The notes under the pieces were generated by a model. It did no database searches. It saw only the letters and a list, made by a program, of their open reading frames with translations, and had not been told where the DNA came from. Position numbers and translations under genes: made by a program. A stretch of DNA of 64,000 bases, from contig NZ_LMGZ01000003.1 of NCBI RefSeq assembly GCF_001427605.1, positions 1 through 64,000 of the forward strand, written 5' to 3'. The stretch comes from Devosia sp. Root635 (GTDB lineage Bacteria; Pseudomonadota; Alphaproteobacteria; Rhizobiales; Devosiaceae). Every line of letters begins with the position of its first letter. Positions within the stretch are counted from its first letter, which is position 1. Shown in pieces: positions 55,300 to 64,000 of the stretch.

Positions 55300-55847
55300 G
55301 GTCCGGCCAGCATACGCGCATAGCGGGCGGGAGGGGGCAGGCCATCGGCCTGGAACGTGGCGAAGCCTTCCGTGTCCGGCGTGCCGCGCCACCAGTGACT
55401 GCGGGTCTCGCTGGAGTCGAAGGCGGCCGGGGGTGGCAGGCCTTGCAGCAGGTTGGGCAGATAGGTGTCGTCCTGCGCCGCCAGGATGGTCAGCAGGCGC
55501 TGGTCGATGGCGTGGTACCAGCCAGCACTGTCCCATTCCTGGGGCGGGGCCAGCGCCCGCGCCTTGCTGGCGACATAGATAATGGTCGCGGGAAAGTAGC
55601 GGCCGCCGATATCGACCGACGACATGATGCTGCCAGCGCAGCCGAGGCCGAGGGCGGATGGCGGCAGCCAGAAACGCCAGATCGGCGCCACCAGATAATG
55701 ATCCTGCCAGGCAGGACCAAGCTCGGCCCTCGATGCCGCCAACGCCGCGGCCAGCCAGGTTTCCACCGGGCCAAGCACGGCCGGCGGCAGGTTGAGGGCG
55801 AGGTAGTCGCCCTTTTGCGGCACCTTGCCAAAAAAGCCGAAGCCCAT
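55296..55847 (-). CDS. tagF: type VI secretion-associated protein TagF
   Basis: The 183-residue protein has the TagF start GFFGKVPQKGDYLALNLP and the core HYLVAPIWRFWLPPSALG. TagF represses T6SS firing post-translationally. In Agrobacterium it is fused to PppA; here it is a separate gene, 8 kb from pppA, and lies downstream of tssM. Confidence 0.9.
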   Translation of the reverse strand: MGFGFFGKVPQKGDYLALNLPPAVLGPVETWLAAALAASRAELGPAWQDHYLVAPIWRFWLPPSALGLGCAGSIMSSVDIGGRYFPATIIYVASKARALAPPQEWDSAGWYHAIDQRLLTILAAQDDTYLPNLLQGLPPPAAFDSSETRSHWWRGTPDTEGFATFQADGLPPPARYARMLAGP

Positions 55848-55865
55848 CTGCTAGGGCCTATCTTG

Positions 55866-55919
55866 TCGCAAGGCTGCTTGCGAAAAACCGGTTCCCACTT
55901 TTTCGCACCTTGCTCTAGA
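55866..55919. repeat. short dispersed element with hairpin between tssM and tagF
   Basis: TCGCAAG-GCTG-CTTGCGA (55866-55883) is a seven-pair hairpin. It is followed by the core AAACCGGTTCCCACTTTTTC, which is related to the element at 46887-46925. The end of the element overlaps the tssM stop codon. Confidence 0.6.
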
Positions 55920-58900
55920 GACCCGTGGGGCAGGAGAATTCCGAAAGCGCCGGCAGGAAGAACGGGTTGAAGATCGTGCCGACCTGGATGTTGTAGGACA
56001 CATCCCGCCCGCCGAGCAGGAACCGCACCTGCAGGCTATCGCCGCTCCGTGTCACCGCGCCCTGCGAAATCAACCGCATCAGTGCCCAGGGCCGGCTGTC
56101 CGAATAGGTGGAACTCCGCCCCTGCAATTCCGGCTGGATGCTCAGCGTTACGCTGCCGCCGCCAGTGCTTCCGGGCCATTGGACGGTGACGGGAACATTG
56201 CCGGTCTGCTGGGTCTGAATAACCTGGCCATTGATATCGAGCAGCGCCATCTGCGCGGCCGCATGCAGCGAGGCATGGCTGATGGTCAGCGTCACCTGCG
56301 GCGCCGAGGCTCCGGGTGGGAAGAAGGCATCGCGGATCTGCGCGGCGCGCTGGAATTCGCGCAAGGCAGAATTAGAGAGTTCGCGGCCCAGCGCGGTATC
56401 CTCCTTCCACGTCCAGACCTCGCCGCTCATATCGGCCAGCGGCAGCAGATTTTCGGCGAAGAACCGGTCCATGACCCCGTTGGGGGCAAACAGGCGGGCA
56501 AAATCGGCCATGGGCAGATCGCGTTCGCTGCCGCTGGCAAAGGGGTAGAGATTGGAGGTCAGTTGCTCGCAAAGGCGGGTGACCGTGCCGGCCAGCTTGT
56601 CATTGAGCTGGGCGAGGCTCGAGCCGGCGGCATCGCCTTCAAGGTCGCTGACCGCGGCGCTGACCATGCGCTGGAACGGCCCCGGCAGGCGGGATGCGCT
56701 CATGCTGAGATTGGCGACATGCAACTGGGTCGCGGCGATGGCCTGGGCGGCCTGCGACGGGGTCATCGCCGCCACGACCAGGTTGCGATAGATCTCGTTG
56801 AGGCTGTCGAGCACCAGGTCGATCGGCGGCGGGGCGCCATCGAGGAGCAGCGCATATTGCTTGAACTGCGCTTCGATATTGGCGCCGGGCACCTGTGGCG
56901 CCGACGGGGCATCGCCCGGCCGGCCATCGCCCTTGAGCGCCAGATTGATGCCGATGCGCGCCAGCCCGCCGGCGCGGTTGGTGATCTGCTGGGTCGCCAG
57001 CGCGGTGGCCTGGTCGAGGGCGGCATCGAGGTTGCCATCGGCCGGTTGCTCTGCCGGCGCCTCGCGCGTCAGCGCCGTCTCCTGCGCGATGGCCTGGACC
57101 AGCGTCTTGATCGGCGAGGAGGCCTTGTTGGACGCCACCGACAGGATGATGTAGTCCGGCTTTTCGCCCGGAAGCGCCTTGAGCTTGATATTGTCGAGCA
57201 CCCGGTTCCAGTTGGCCAGGAAATCGGCCGAGTACAGTGCCAGCAGCTTGGGGCCGAGCCCCTGGAACTCGCTCTCGGTCACCATGGACTGGCCAACCTC
57301 GCCGCGCACCCATTGCTCACTGGCCAACTGGTCGGCGATGGAGGCCAGCTCGGCCAGGAAATGCTCGTGGAAGCCGCGATAGGTGAAGAGCGCCGGTACG
57401 GTCAGCGCGGCATAGTCGCTGCCATCCACGGTCTCGAAGACCAGCGCCGATTCCGGGCCTGAGCGGTCCGCTACGTTGAAATCCTCGATCGGCACGGCAG
57501 GGGGCAGGGACTTGAGATATTCATAGGCCTGGTCGGCCAGCGTCAGGCGCGTCAGGGTGCGCTGCGCCGAGTCGATCAGCAGTCCATTGAGCTCGAAGGA
57601 CGGCTGCTTGCCGTCATCCAGGTGCAGCATGGCTTCGAGGTGCTGCGTCAGGGCATCACGGGCGGCCTTATTGTTGGGGCCCGGATAGAGGTTTTGCTCC
57701 CAATCCTGGCTGAACCAGGACTCGATGTAGTCGTCATCGGTCACCGGCGCCTTGCCGCCCAGCATCATGTAGACCTTGAGCGCCTCATAGGCCTGGATCG
57801 GATCATTGAGGCTGGCCTCGAGCTGGGCCTCGACGCGCAGGATCAGGCGCGAACGCAAGGTGCGCTCCAACGCCTGGCGATAGGCGGCCTCGGACGACGC
57901 GGCGAGCCGGTCGCGCTGGCTGAGGCCGAAGGTCTCGCCCATCGGCGTGCCTTCGCCCAGATGGGCGTAGCCGACCGGATTGTTGCGCATCATGTCCAGC
58001 GCCGGCAGCACCGACATCACCTCGGAATCCGAGACCGACGATGCCGTCAGCAGGTCATTGGCATTGACGCGGTAGTCGCTGACGAACTGGTCGGTATTGG
58101 CGATGAGCGTCGTATTGGAAAAATAGCTCCAACCCCACAGGCCGGCCAGCCCGAGCGCGGCCACCACGGCGGCAGTCAGCGCCCCGTAGCGCAGGATGGC
58201 CGACAGGCGCATGGCGCCCATGTCGGTCGAAACCCAGCCCGTCTCGGAGAAAATGACCGACTTGATGAGGTCATGCAGGAAGAAGCTGCGCCCGCGGCCG
58301 GACATGTGGCCGGCGCCCGGCGAAGCGCCCCCGCCGGCCCGATCGAGCGCCCCCAGCACCTGATCGAACGGCGTGCCTTCCTGGGTTCCGGACGAGAAGT
58401 AGAAGCCCCGCAGATTGGCATTCACCTGGTAGCGGCTGGGCTCGAAGATTTCGCGCAGCAGGCCGGACACCCGATCCTTGAGCAAAGCGAACTGCTCGGG
58501 GAAGCCGAAGATCGCGATGCGGGAAACCGGATCGGGCTCCTCCTGCATGCGATCGGACAGTTCTTCGGTCAGGCGCCTGGTCAGGGCATCGAATTGCTCG
58601 GGCACCTGCCCGACCATGTTCTTGCGACGATCCTCGGTCTGGAAGGTCGCGCCCCAGACCTTGCGGCGGCGGCTCTCGGTGAAATTGCCGAAATAGTCGC
58701 TGAAGCCGGCCACGAGGTCGGCCTTGGTGAACAGCATGTAGACCGGAAAATCGACCCGCAGTTCCTGGTGGACTTCGACAAGGCGCTTGCGGATGGCGGT
58801 GGCGTGGGCCGACAGCTCTTCGGGGGAAAGCCGCATCACGTCTTCGAGGCTGATCGCGACGATGACGCCATTGATCGGCTGCTTAGGCCGGTATTTCTTG

Positions 58901-59481
58901 AGCAGGCCGAGGAAGGACAGCCAGCTCTTGCGATCGGCACCGGGGTCGGAATCCTGGGTCGTGTAGCGGCCGGCCGTATCGATCAGCACGGCTTCCTCGG
59001 TGAACCACCAGTCGCAATAGCGGGTGCCGCCGCTGCCGGCCAGCGGGGCGCCGCCATTGGCCTCGGCCAGCGGAAACTTGATGCCCGAATTGAGCAATGC
59101 CGTGGTCTTGCCGGCATTGGGCGGGCCCACGATGATGTACCAGGGCAGAACGTAGAGGTAGTTCCGGCGCCCGGTCGAGGCCTTGATGGTCTGGAGCGCT
59201 TCGGTCATGCGCTCGGACAGCACCTGGCCATCGGTGACGCCCTCTTCGGGCACGACCAACCCCTCTTCGAGCGCTTCCGCCGCCTTGCGGCCACGCCACC
59301 AGCGAAAAGCATAGAACCCGCCCACCAGCAGCACGATGACGCCGATGATCACCAGGCGCACCCAGATCGGATCGAATGGCGCCACGCCGCCAAAGGCGAT
59401 GAAGGGCGTGGCGAACCACACCACGGCGGCAAGCGCCAGAAGGCCGACCAGGACAAGGGCGAGGCGGAGGAGCGTATTCAT
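55915..59481 (-). CDS. tssM: type VI secretion inner-membrane protein TssM (IcmF/VasK)
   Basis: The 1188-residue protein has two N-terminal membrane segments (about 4-29 and 40-60), a cytoplasmic NTPase domain with Walker A GPPNAGKT (119-126) and Walker B-like VLIDTAGRY, a third membrane segment (around residue 440, AALTAAVVAALGLAGLWGW), and a large periplasmic part with IcmF-related and C-terminal domains. Walker A is intact, which is not the case in all TssM proteins. It forms the trans-envelope complex with TssL and TssJ; no tssJ is seen. Confidence 0.95.
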   Translation of the reverse strand: MNTLLRLALVLVGLLALAAVVWFATPFIAFGGVAPFDPIWVRLVIIGVIVLLVGGFYAFRWWRGRKAAEALEEGLVVPEEGVTDGQVLSERMTEALQTIKASTGRRNYLYVLPWYIIVGPPNAGKTTALLNSGIKFPLAEANGGAPLAGSGGTRYCDWWFTEEAVLIDTAGRYTTQDSDPGADRKSWLSFLGLLKKYRPKQPINGVIVAISLEDVMRLSPEELSAHATAIRKRLVEVHQELRVDFPVYMLFTKADLVAGFSDYFGNFTESRRRKVWGATFQTEDRRKNMVGQVPEQFDALTRRLTEELSDRMQEEPDPVSRIAIFGFPEQFALLKDRVSGLLREIFEPSRYQVNANLRGFYFSSGTQEGTPFDQVLGALDRAGGGASPGAGHMSGRGRSFFLHDLIKSVIFSETGWVSTDMGAMRLSAILRYGALTAAVVAALGLAGLWGWSYFSNTTLIANTDQFVSDYRVNANDLLTASSVSDSEVMSVLPALDMMRNNPVGYAHLGEGTPMGETFGLSQRDRLAASSEAAYRQALERTLRSRLILRVEAQLEASLNDPIQAYEALKVYMMLGGKAPVTDDDYIESWFSQDWEQNLYPGPNNKAARDALTQHLEAMLHLDDGKQPSFELNGLLIDSAQRTLTRLTLADQAYEYLKSLPPAVPIEDFNVADRSGPESALVFETVDGSDYAALTVPALFTYRGFHEHFLAELASIADQLASEQWVRGEVGQSMVTESEFQGLGPKLLALYSADFLANWNRVLDNIKLKALPGEKPDYIILSVASNKASSPIKTLVQAIAQETALTREAPAEQPADGNLDAALDQATALATQQITNRAGGLARIGINLALKGDGRPGDAPSAPQVPGANIEAQFKQYALLLDGAPPPIDLVLDSLNEIYRNLVVAAMTPSQAAQAIAATQLHVANLSMSASRLPGPFQRMVSAAVSDLEGDAAGSSLAQLNDKLAGTVTRLCEQLTSNLYPFASGSERDLPMADFARLFAPNGVMDRFFAENLLPLADMSGEVWTWKEDTALGRELSNSALREFQRAAQIRDAFFPPGASAPQVTLTISHASLHAAAQMALLDINGQVIQTQQTGNVPVTVQWPGSTGGGSVTLSIQPELQGRSSTYSDSRPWALMRLISQGAVTRSGDSLQVRFLLGGRDVSYNIQVGTIFNPFFLPALSEFSCPTGL

Positions 59482-59514
59482 GTCAGCGAACGATACCGGC
59501 AGGGTCGGACGCGA

Positions 59515-61020
59515 TCATTGCAGTGTCTCCTCACGCGGAATCATGATTTCCACCCGGCGGTTAAGGGCCCTGCCCTCGGCCGTGGCGTTGTCGCCGACCG
59601 GTTCGAGATCGCCCCGTCCCTCCACCAGCAGACGGGTCTCGTCGGTCAGCGTGGCGGCCAGCGCCGTCCGCACCGATTCCGCGCGCGCGACGGACAGGTC
59701 GTGGTTGGACTTGAAGCGGCCGCCAGCCGACGGCTTGACGCTGTCGGTGTGGCCGATGACGCTGATCGTGCCGGGCTCGTTCTGCAGGGCAAGCGCGATG
59801 CGGGCGCCCAGATCGGCGAATTCGGGAACGACATCGGCGCTGCCGGAAGCAAAGAGCAGGGTATTGCTGATATTGACGACGATCTGGTCGCCGACGGTGT
59901 CGACGGCAACGCCACCGGCCGCGATATCCTCGGCCAGCGCGGCGCGGATGCGCTCGATCTGGGTTTCGTCACGAACATCGGGAATGACGGCCGGGGTGAA
60001 TGCCGCGCGCTCGAGCGCGACCTGGGGCCCCGAATGAAGCGCGGCGAGCCGGTCGGCCAGCAGGTCGGCATTATTGCCGAGCAGCACGCGCAACAGGAAG
60101 AACACCCCGACGAGAATGACGGCGAGAACGCTCACGATAGCCCAGATGGGCACGCGTGACGTCAGGTTGGCCATCTTGAGATTGAGGCCGCGCCAGTGCG
60201 GGGAGATATCGTCATCGCTGCGGGCGCGCAGGTGGCGCAGGGTCTGGTACACGTCGCGCCGCACCCGCTGCAATTCGCTGGCGCCGTTCTGTGAGCCGCG
60301 ATACTGCCCTTCGAAGCCAAGGGACAGGCAGGCATACATCAACTCGAGAAGATCGTAGCGCGGCGCGGGATTGTGCAGGATCTTGGCCAGTTCCTCGTAG
60401 AAGCCGACGCCGGAGGTCCGCACCTGGAAGAACTGCGCCAGCATGCTGTATTGCAGCCAGACATGGCGATCCGCGCCTGGCAGGTTCTGCACGATGTCGT
60501 CCGCAGTGCCGCACAGGGCATATTTTGCGATCCGCGCATCCTGCGCATCGACCCCCGCAGCCAGGACGGTCCGCTCGAATTCCTGAATCTTGCTGGCGAC
60601 ATTGGTCATCAGGGGCACGGCCTGCACATCGACGATCATCATGCGCAACCGGCCCAGAAGCACCAGCAGCGGCGTTGCCGCGGCCATGATCGGATTGGCC
60701 GAAGGCACGTCGCGCCGATCCTGAACATTGAGCGCCACTTCCAGCGGTATCTTCTGGCTCGGCGGGGCGGCGCCAGCCGGGTCCGGCGATATCGGGGCGG
60801 GATTGGTCATGCGAACCCAGTCGTCCTGCGCCTGACCGGGCATGCCGGGATTTTGTCCGGCCGCGGCGCCGGGAGCGGCGTTCACGCGCGGATCGAAGCC
60901 TTGTCCGGGGGCCGGCGCGGGCCAGCCGGCGGGTTGCGGCGCGGCGGGGCGCGCGCCCCCCGGATTGGGGCGAATGACGGTCTTGCCGCCCGATCCGAAT
61001 GGATTGTCGCGGTCGCTCAT
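59515..61020 (-). CDS. tssL: type VI secretion protein TssL (DotU) with OmpA-like domain
   Basis: The 501-residue protein has a Pro/Gly-rich cytoplasmic start with Thr14 in GKTVIRPNPGG, a DotU domain (about 105-285), a membrane segment (291-314) and a periplasmic OmpA-like peptidoglycan-binding domain (about 390-501, VIGHTDSVKPSAGGRFKSNH). In A. tumefaciens, phosphorylation of TssL Thr14 by PpkA recruits Fha and activates secretion; the same residue number and a similar motif occur here. The start overlaps the tssK stop. Confidence 0.95.
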   Translation of the reverse strand: MSDRDNPFGSGGKTVIRPNPGGARPAAPQPAGWPAPAPGQGFDPRVNAAPGAAAGQNPGMPGQAQDDWVRMTNPAPISPDPAGAAPPSQKIPLEVALNVQDRRDVPSANPIMAAATPLLVLLGRLRMMIVDVQAVPLMTNVASKIQEFERTVLAAGVDAQDARIAKYALCGTADDIVQNLPGADRHVWLQYSMLAQFFQVRTSGVGFYEELAKILHNPAPRYDLLELMYACLSLGFEGQYRGSQNGASELQRVRRDVYQTLRHLRARSDDDISPHWRGLNLKMANLTSRVPIWAIVSVLAVILVGVFFLLRVLLGNNADLLADRLAALHSGPQVALERAAFTPAVIPDVRDETQIERIRAALAEDIAAGGVAVDTVGDQIVVNISNTLLFASGSADVVPEFADLGARIALALQNEPGTISVIGHTDSVKPSAGGRFKSNHDLSVARAESVRTALAATLTDETRLLVEGRGDLEPVGDNATAEGRALNRRVEIMIPREETLQ

Positions 61021-62348
61021 TGGCGATTTTCCATGATCGCCCACAATTCGAGCTTCAGATTGGGCCACTCACCGGCAAAGTGCAGCCCCATGCCGCTGGC
61101 GGTGCTGAATTCGGGCCACAGGCTGGAAGACTTGTCGAGATAGAAATAAACGTGATCGGTGACCGAGCGGATCTGCCGCGGCGGCGTCGGCATATGGATG
61201 ATGTCGATGCCAGGCAGGTGCGTCTGCACGATATCGGTCATCCGCGTATTGGGGCCGATCTTGCACAAGGCCGGGAACTGCTGCTGAATCTGGGTGAGCG
61301 GCATGTCTGCAGCCACCTCGATCACGAAGGTCGCGTTGCGGAACAGCGTGCGGTCGGTGACCGTGGCGCCATAGGCATTGGGCGCCAGCAGCGTCAGGTC
61401 GAGATGAACGGCGCGGCCGACATCGATGCTCAGCAGCCGCTGGATATCGGCAAGCAACGGCTCGAAGGTGTTTGCCAGCTCATCCTGGTCATAGGCCGGA
61501 TATGCCGGAGCCAGCCGGCTCGGCGAGAAGGTCCACAGCTCCCCGGCCAGCCGCAGCAGTTCCGAATAGAGCCGCTCGGGATGGACATAGCGCGAATTGC
61601 GCAGGTGCTTGAGGACGTTGATCTCGCGATTGAGCGTCTGCAGCATGAAATAGTCGACGGTCTGCAGCCCCCCGCCGGAACTCGGGTCGGCGGCATAGCG
61701 CGACAGGGATTCGAGCTTGGTATCCATCCAGCCGATCGCCCGATCCACCCAGCCGGCAATGACCGGATGCGCATGGGTCACCAGCGCTGGCGGCGCGAAT
61801 GCGGGGTCGAAAAGGACCGACTTGTCCCGCACTTCGAGGATCCGCGCGAGCTTGAGGCAATGGAATCCCGACCTGGCCGTCTTGCCGATATCATAGGCCA
61901 CCCGCAGATGGGCGACCTCTATCTCCTGCTCGACATGCATGCTGGAGGTCGAATCGGTGATCGTTTCCAACTCGCGGACGAAACGGCTGCCGCTGGCATT
62001 GTCCGCCATGTCGACCTCGCGTCCGCCGGCCATGGCGGCGGGGACCGTCAGCCAGACCGAGAGCTTGTCGGATCCCTCGGGCACATCGATGGGCTCGGGC
62101 AGGGGCGAGGTGCCGGGCATGTCGAACGGCGTGCCATCCTGAAAAATGCCGCTGACGCGGCGCAGGCCGAACTTGTTGCGCTGCGACAGGTCGGTGTCGA
62201 TCTCCAGCGTGGCAAAGCCCCACGGATAGGGGCTCGCGTAGCGCGCGCGATTCTCGACCAGTTGCTCGGTGTATCGATCGGCCTGCTGCAAATGGTGCTG
62301 GCGCAGGAACAGCCCCTCGGACCAGGTCACCTTGCTGTAACGCGACAT
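61017..62348 (-). CDS. tssK: type VI secretion baseplate protein TssK
   Basis: The 443-residue protein has the TssK start (KVTWSEGLFLRQHHLQQADR) and the conserved PWGFATLEID. It links the baseplate to the TssLM membrane complex. The start is ATG 62348; a further 24 residues upstream are open but atypical. It is the first gene of tssK-tssL-tssM-tagF and is divergent from the PAAR gene. Confidence 0.94.
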   Translation of the reverse strand: MSRYSKVTWSEGLFLRQHHLQQADRYTEQLVENRARYASPYPWGFATLEIDTDLSQRNKFGLRRVSGIFQDGTPFDMPGTSPLPEPIDVPEGSDKLSVWLTVPAAMAGGREVDMADNASGSRFVRELETITDSTSSMHVEQEIEVAHLRVAYDIGKTARSGFHCLKLARILEVRDKSVLFDPAFAPPALVTHAHPVIAGWVDRAIGWMDTKLESLSRYAADPSSGGGLQTVDYFMLQTLNREINVLKHLRNSRYVHPERLYSELLRLAGELWTFSPSRLAPAYPAYDQDELANTFEPLLADIQRLLSIDVGRAVHLDLTLLAPNAYGATVTDRTLFRNATFVIEVAADMPLTQIQQQFPALCKIGPNTRMTDIVQTHLPGIDIIHMPTPPRQIRSVTDHVYFYLDKSSSLWPEFSTASGMGLHFAGEWPNLKLELWAIMENRQ

Positions 62349-62552
62349 CGGCTGCACCACCCCAAGATCAAGGCACCATGCTTCGGCGCCAACGATAAGA
62401 CCAAGCAACGACGTTGTCATGGATAGTCGCCTACGACCATGCAGGCCGCAATAGTCTTGTTTGCGCGCAATTGATGAAAGCCAGCAAGCAGGGCTGCCCT
62501 TGCAGATGGTAACAAGGTGGCGCTAGTGTTGCTGCCGAAACGGAGGTCGATC

Positions 62553-62843
62553 ATGTCCAGTCCGTCTGCAAGGATCGGCGACCTGCATGTCTGCCCGATG
62601 GTGACCGCACTGGTGCCGCATGTCGGCGGCCCCATCGTGGTCGGGGCTCCGACGGTTCTGGTCTCGGGGGCGCCCGCGGCGCGCATGGGAGACATGTGTG
62701 TTTGCGTCGGCCCGCCCGACAGCATCATCAAGGGATCGGCGACCGTACTCATCGCAGGAAGTCCGGCAGCAAGAATAGGCGACTCGACCGCGCATGGCGG
62801 CGTGATCGTCGCAGGCGCCCCGACGGTATTGATCGGCGGCTAG
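62553..62843 (+). CDS. PAAR-domain T6SS spike-tip protein
   Basis: The 96-residue protein is almost entirely a PAAR domain. The repeats include GAPTVLVSGAPAARMGD and SATVLIAGSPAARIGD, and a final GAPTVLIGG. The metal-site residues (His in DLHVCP, Cys, His in STAHGG) are visible. ACGGAGG lies six bases before the ATG. It caps the VgrG spike encoded 72 bases downstream and carries no effector extension, so any toxin is probably encoded after vgrG, outside the window. Confidence 0.93.
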   Translation: MSSPSARIGDLHVCPMVTALVPHVGGPIVVGAPTVLVSGAPAARMGDMCVCVGPPDSIIKGSATVLIAGSPAARIGDSTAHGGVIVAGAPTVLIGG

Positions 62844-62915
62844 ACACGCTTTGGTAGACCGGCGACCGTGCGGCCCACGGTCTGGTTTTTTTCTCGAGCT
62901 TGATGGCGGTTTTTG

Positions 62916-64000
62916 ATGTCGACCCCATACCGGCAAGATACGCGGATCGGCGAGTTGTCCACGCCCCTGGGCCGGGACACGCTGGCACTGGTCGAATTTT
63001 CCGGTACGGAGGGGATGAGCGAACTCTTCCAGTTCGACATCACCGCCCTCTGCGACGAGCAATTCACCGGACCGCTGAATTTCGACAAGGCGCTGGGGCA
63101 GGACTGCACGGTCCGGGTGCTCACCCCCGACCAAGGCGAGCGCTATTTCTGCGGTACCTTGACCGAAGCGGCGCGGATCGGTCCCGCCAAGGGGGGCGCG
63201 CTTTACCACCTCGTGCTGCGCCCCTGGTTCTGGATGCTGACGCAACGGGTCAACTCCCGCGTTTTCCACAACATGACGCCCGAGGAGATCATCAAGGCCG
63301 TTCTCCAGAAGTATCGCCCGGACATCGATAGCCGCACGTCCGGCCGACAGATGCAGCTCGAATATTGCGTGCAGCACCGTGAGAGCGATTTCGCCTTTGT
63401 CTCCCGCCTGCTGGAGCGGCATGGCATCGCCTATCATTTCGAGTTCGGGAACAACAAGCAGACCATGGTGCTGACCGACAGCCGGTCCGGCTATGGCACC
63501 GTGCCGGGCGGCACCCGCCCATATTACCCGGACGAGGCCAGCGTGCGGGACGAGCGCGAATATCTCAATAGCTGGGTCGCCAAGCGCCAGTTTGTCAGCG
63601 GTACCGTGGCGCTGAAGGACTATAACTACCTACAAGCGAACGCCGATATGATGGCGCAGCGGCAGGCCAGCGCCGGCTACGCCCATGGCGGCCTCGAAAT
63701 CTACCACCATCCGGGGCAGTTCCTGAATCAAGACGAAGGCAATGTCTACGCCACTGCCGCGCGGGATGCCGTCCAGGCGCGGGACGGACTCTTCAACGCC
63801 GATGGATACTGCATCGGCTTCTCGGCGGGACTGACATTCACGCTGGAAAAACATGCCGACGCAGCCGAGTACCTGGTCCTGAGAGCGTCGCACCGGCTGG
63901 TGAGCGAAGAGTACATCTCCGGAGGGGGCGACCAGGGCGAGGTCTATCGCGGCAGCTACGAGCTGTTCAGGACCGACCGTTCCTACGCTCCCCCCCAGGT
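62916..64000 (+). CDS. vgrG: VgrG/Tse-type spike protein (partial)
   Basis: The first 361 codons are present and the gene runs off the window. Family features are ALVEFSGTEGMSELFQFDIT at the start, YHLVLRPWFWMLTQRVNSRVF, then EEIIKAVLQKY and CVQHRESDFAFVSRLLERHGI, typical of the gp27-like part of VgrG. The start is ATG 62916, just after a stop in the same frame. It is in the same direction as the PAAR gene and probably in one transcript. Confidence 0.93.
   Translation, partial: MSTPYRQDTRIGELSTPLGRDTLALVEFSGTEGMSELFQFDITALCDEQFTGPLNFDKALGQDCTVRVLTPDQGERYFCGTLTEAARIGPAKGGALYHLVLRPWFWMLTQRVNSRVFHNMTPEEIIKAVLQKYRPDIDSRTSGRQMQLEYCVQHRESDFAFVSRLLERHGIAYHFEFGNNKQTMVLTDSRSGYGTVPGGTRPYYPDEASVRDEREYLNSWVAKRQFVSGTVALKDYNYLQANADMMAQRQASAGYAHGGLEIYHHPGQFLNQDEGNVYATAARDAVQARDGLFNADGYCIGFSAGLTFTLEKHADAAEYLVLRASHRLVSEEYISGGGDQGEVYRGSYELFRTDRSYAPPQ

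Noticed and set aside
57622-60159. An 845-codon open frame opposite tssM and tssL
   Set aside because: It is antisense to two certain T6SS genes and has shadow-frame composition.

Overview
The window is GC-rich (roughly two thirds G+C by eye), densely packed and coded on both strands. It carries no rRNA, tRNA, CRISPR array, integrase or transposase. Several features suggest a Hyphomicrobiales (Rhizobiales) chromosome of the Devosia/Agrobacterium sort: the pca gene order with a PcaQ-type LysR regulator, an AraC-type PobR next to pobA, a type VI secretion locus with a TssL carrying an OmpA-like tail and a Thr14 motif, and short dispersed palindromes. The genus is inference.

Region 1 (1-18.9 kb) is aromatic catabolism. 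It starts with a GalB-like hydratase cut by the window edge and a type I extradiol dioxygenase. Divergent from these are MetF-like and MetE-like one-carbon genes. A branched-chain-type ABC transporter (livKHMGF-like) follows, then a complete protocatechuate 3,4-cleavage set (pcaDCHG-pcaB-pcaIJ-pcaF) with its regulator pcaQ, and a divergent pobR/pobA pair. Together these convert 4-hydroxybenzoate to protocatechuate and on to succinyl-CoA and acetyl-CoA. Palindromes with a GTATAC or GTGTAC core precede metF, the MetE-like gene and livK.

Region 2 (19.0-31.6 kb) is uptake and sugar-acid catabolism. A GntR regulator with a tandem operator leads a polar amino-acid-type ABC operon of unknown substrate. 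Next comes a cluster that fits the non-phosphorylated L-fucose pathway: amidohydrolase lactonase, IclR regulator, RbsACB-type transporter, SDR dehydrogenase and L-fuconate dehydratase. A membrane diguanylate cyclase lies between the last two.

Region 3 (31.6-37.3 kb) is efflux and ion transport: marR-emrA-emrB, and a CLC anion transporter divergent from a second MarR-type gene over a 21-bp perfect palindrome.

Region 4 (37.3-44.3 kb) is a two-partner secretion operon: a TpsB pore, a TpsA exoprotein with MBG domains and a helical tail, and a secreted caspase-fold protease with Sel1-like repeats and a peptidoglycan-binding-like end.

Region 5 (44.4-64 kb) is one side of a type VI secretion locus. 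It has an envelope hydrolase with M23 and lytic transglycosylase domains, PppA phosphatase, PpkA kinase, TagF, TssM, TssL, TssK, PAAR and the start of VgrG. Embedded in it is an unusual operon encoding a small secreted protein, ExbB, ExbD, a second ExbD whose membrane Asp is Asn, and a TonB-like protein. The C-terminal domain of that last protein aligns without gaps, including a conserved Cys, to the periplasmic domain of PpkA. This looks like a proton-motive-force-coupled partner of the T6SS kinase and is the best candidate here for an undescribed system. Sheath, tube, baseplate, ClpV and Fha genes are not in the window.
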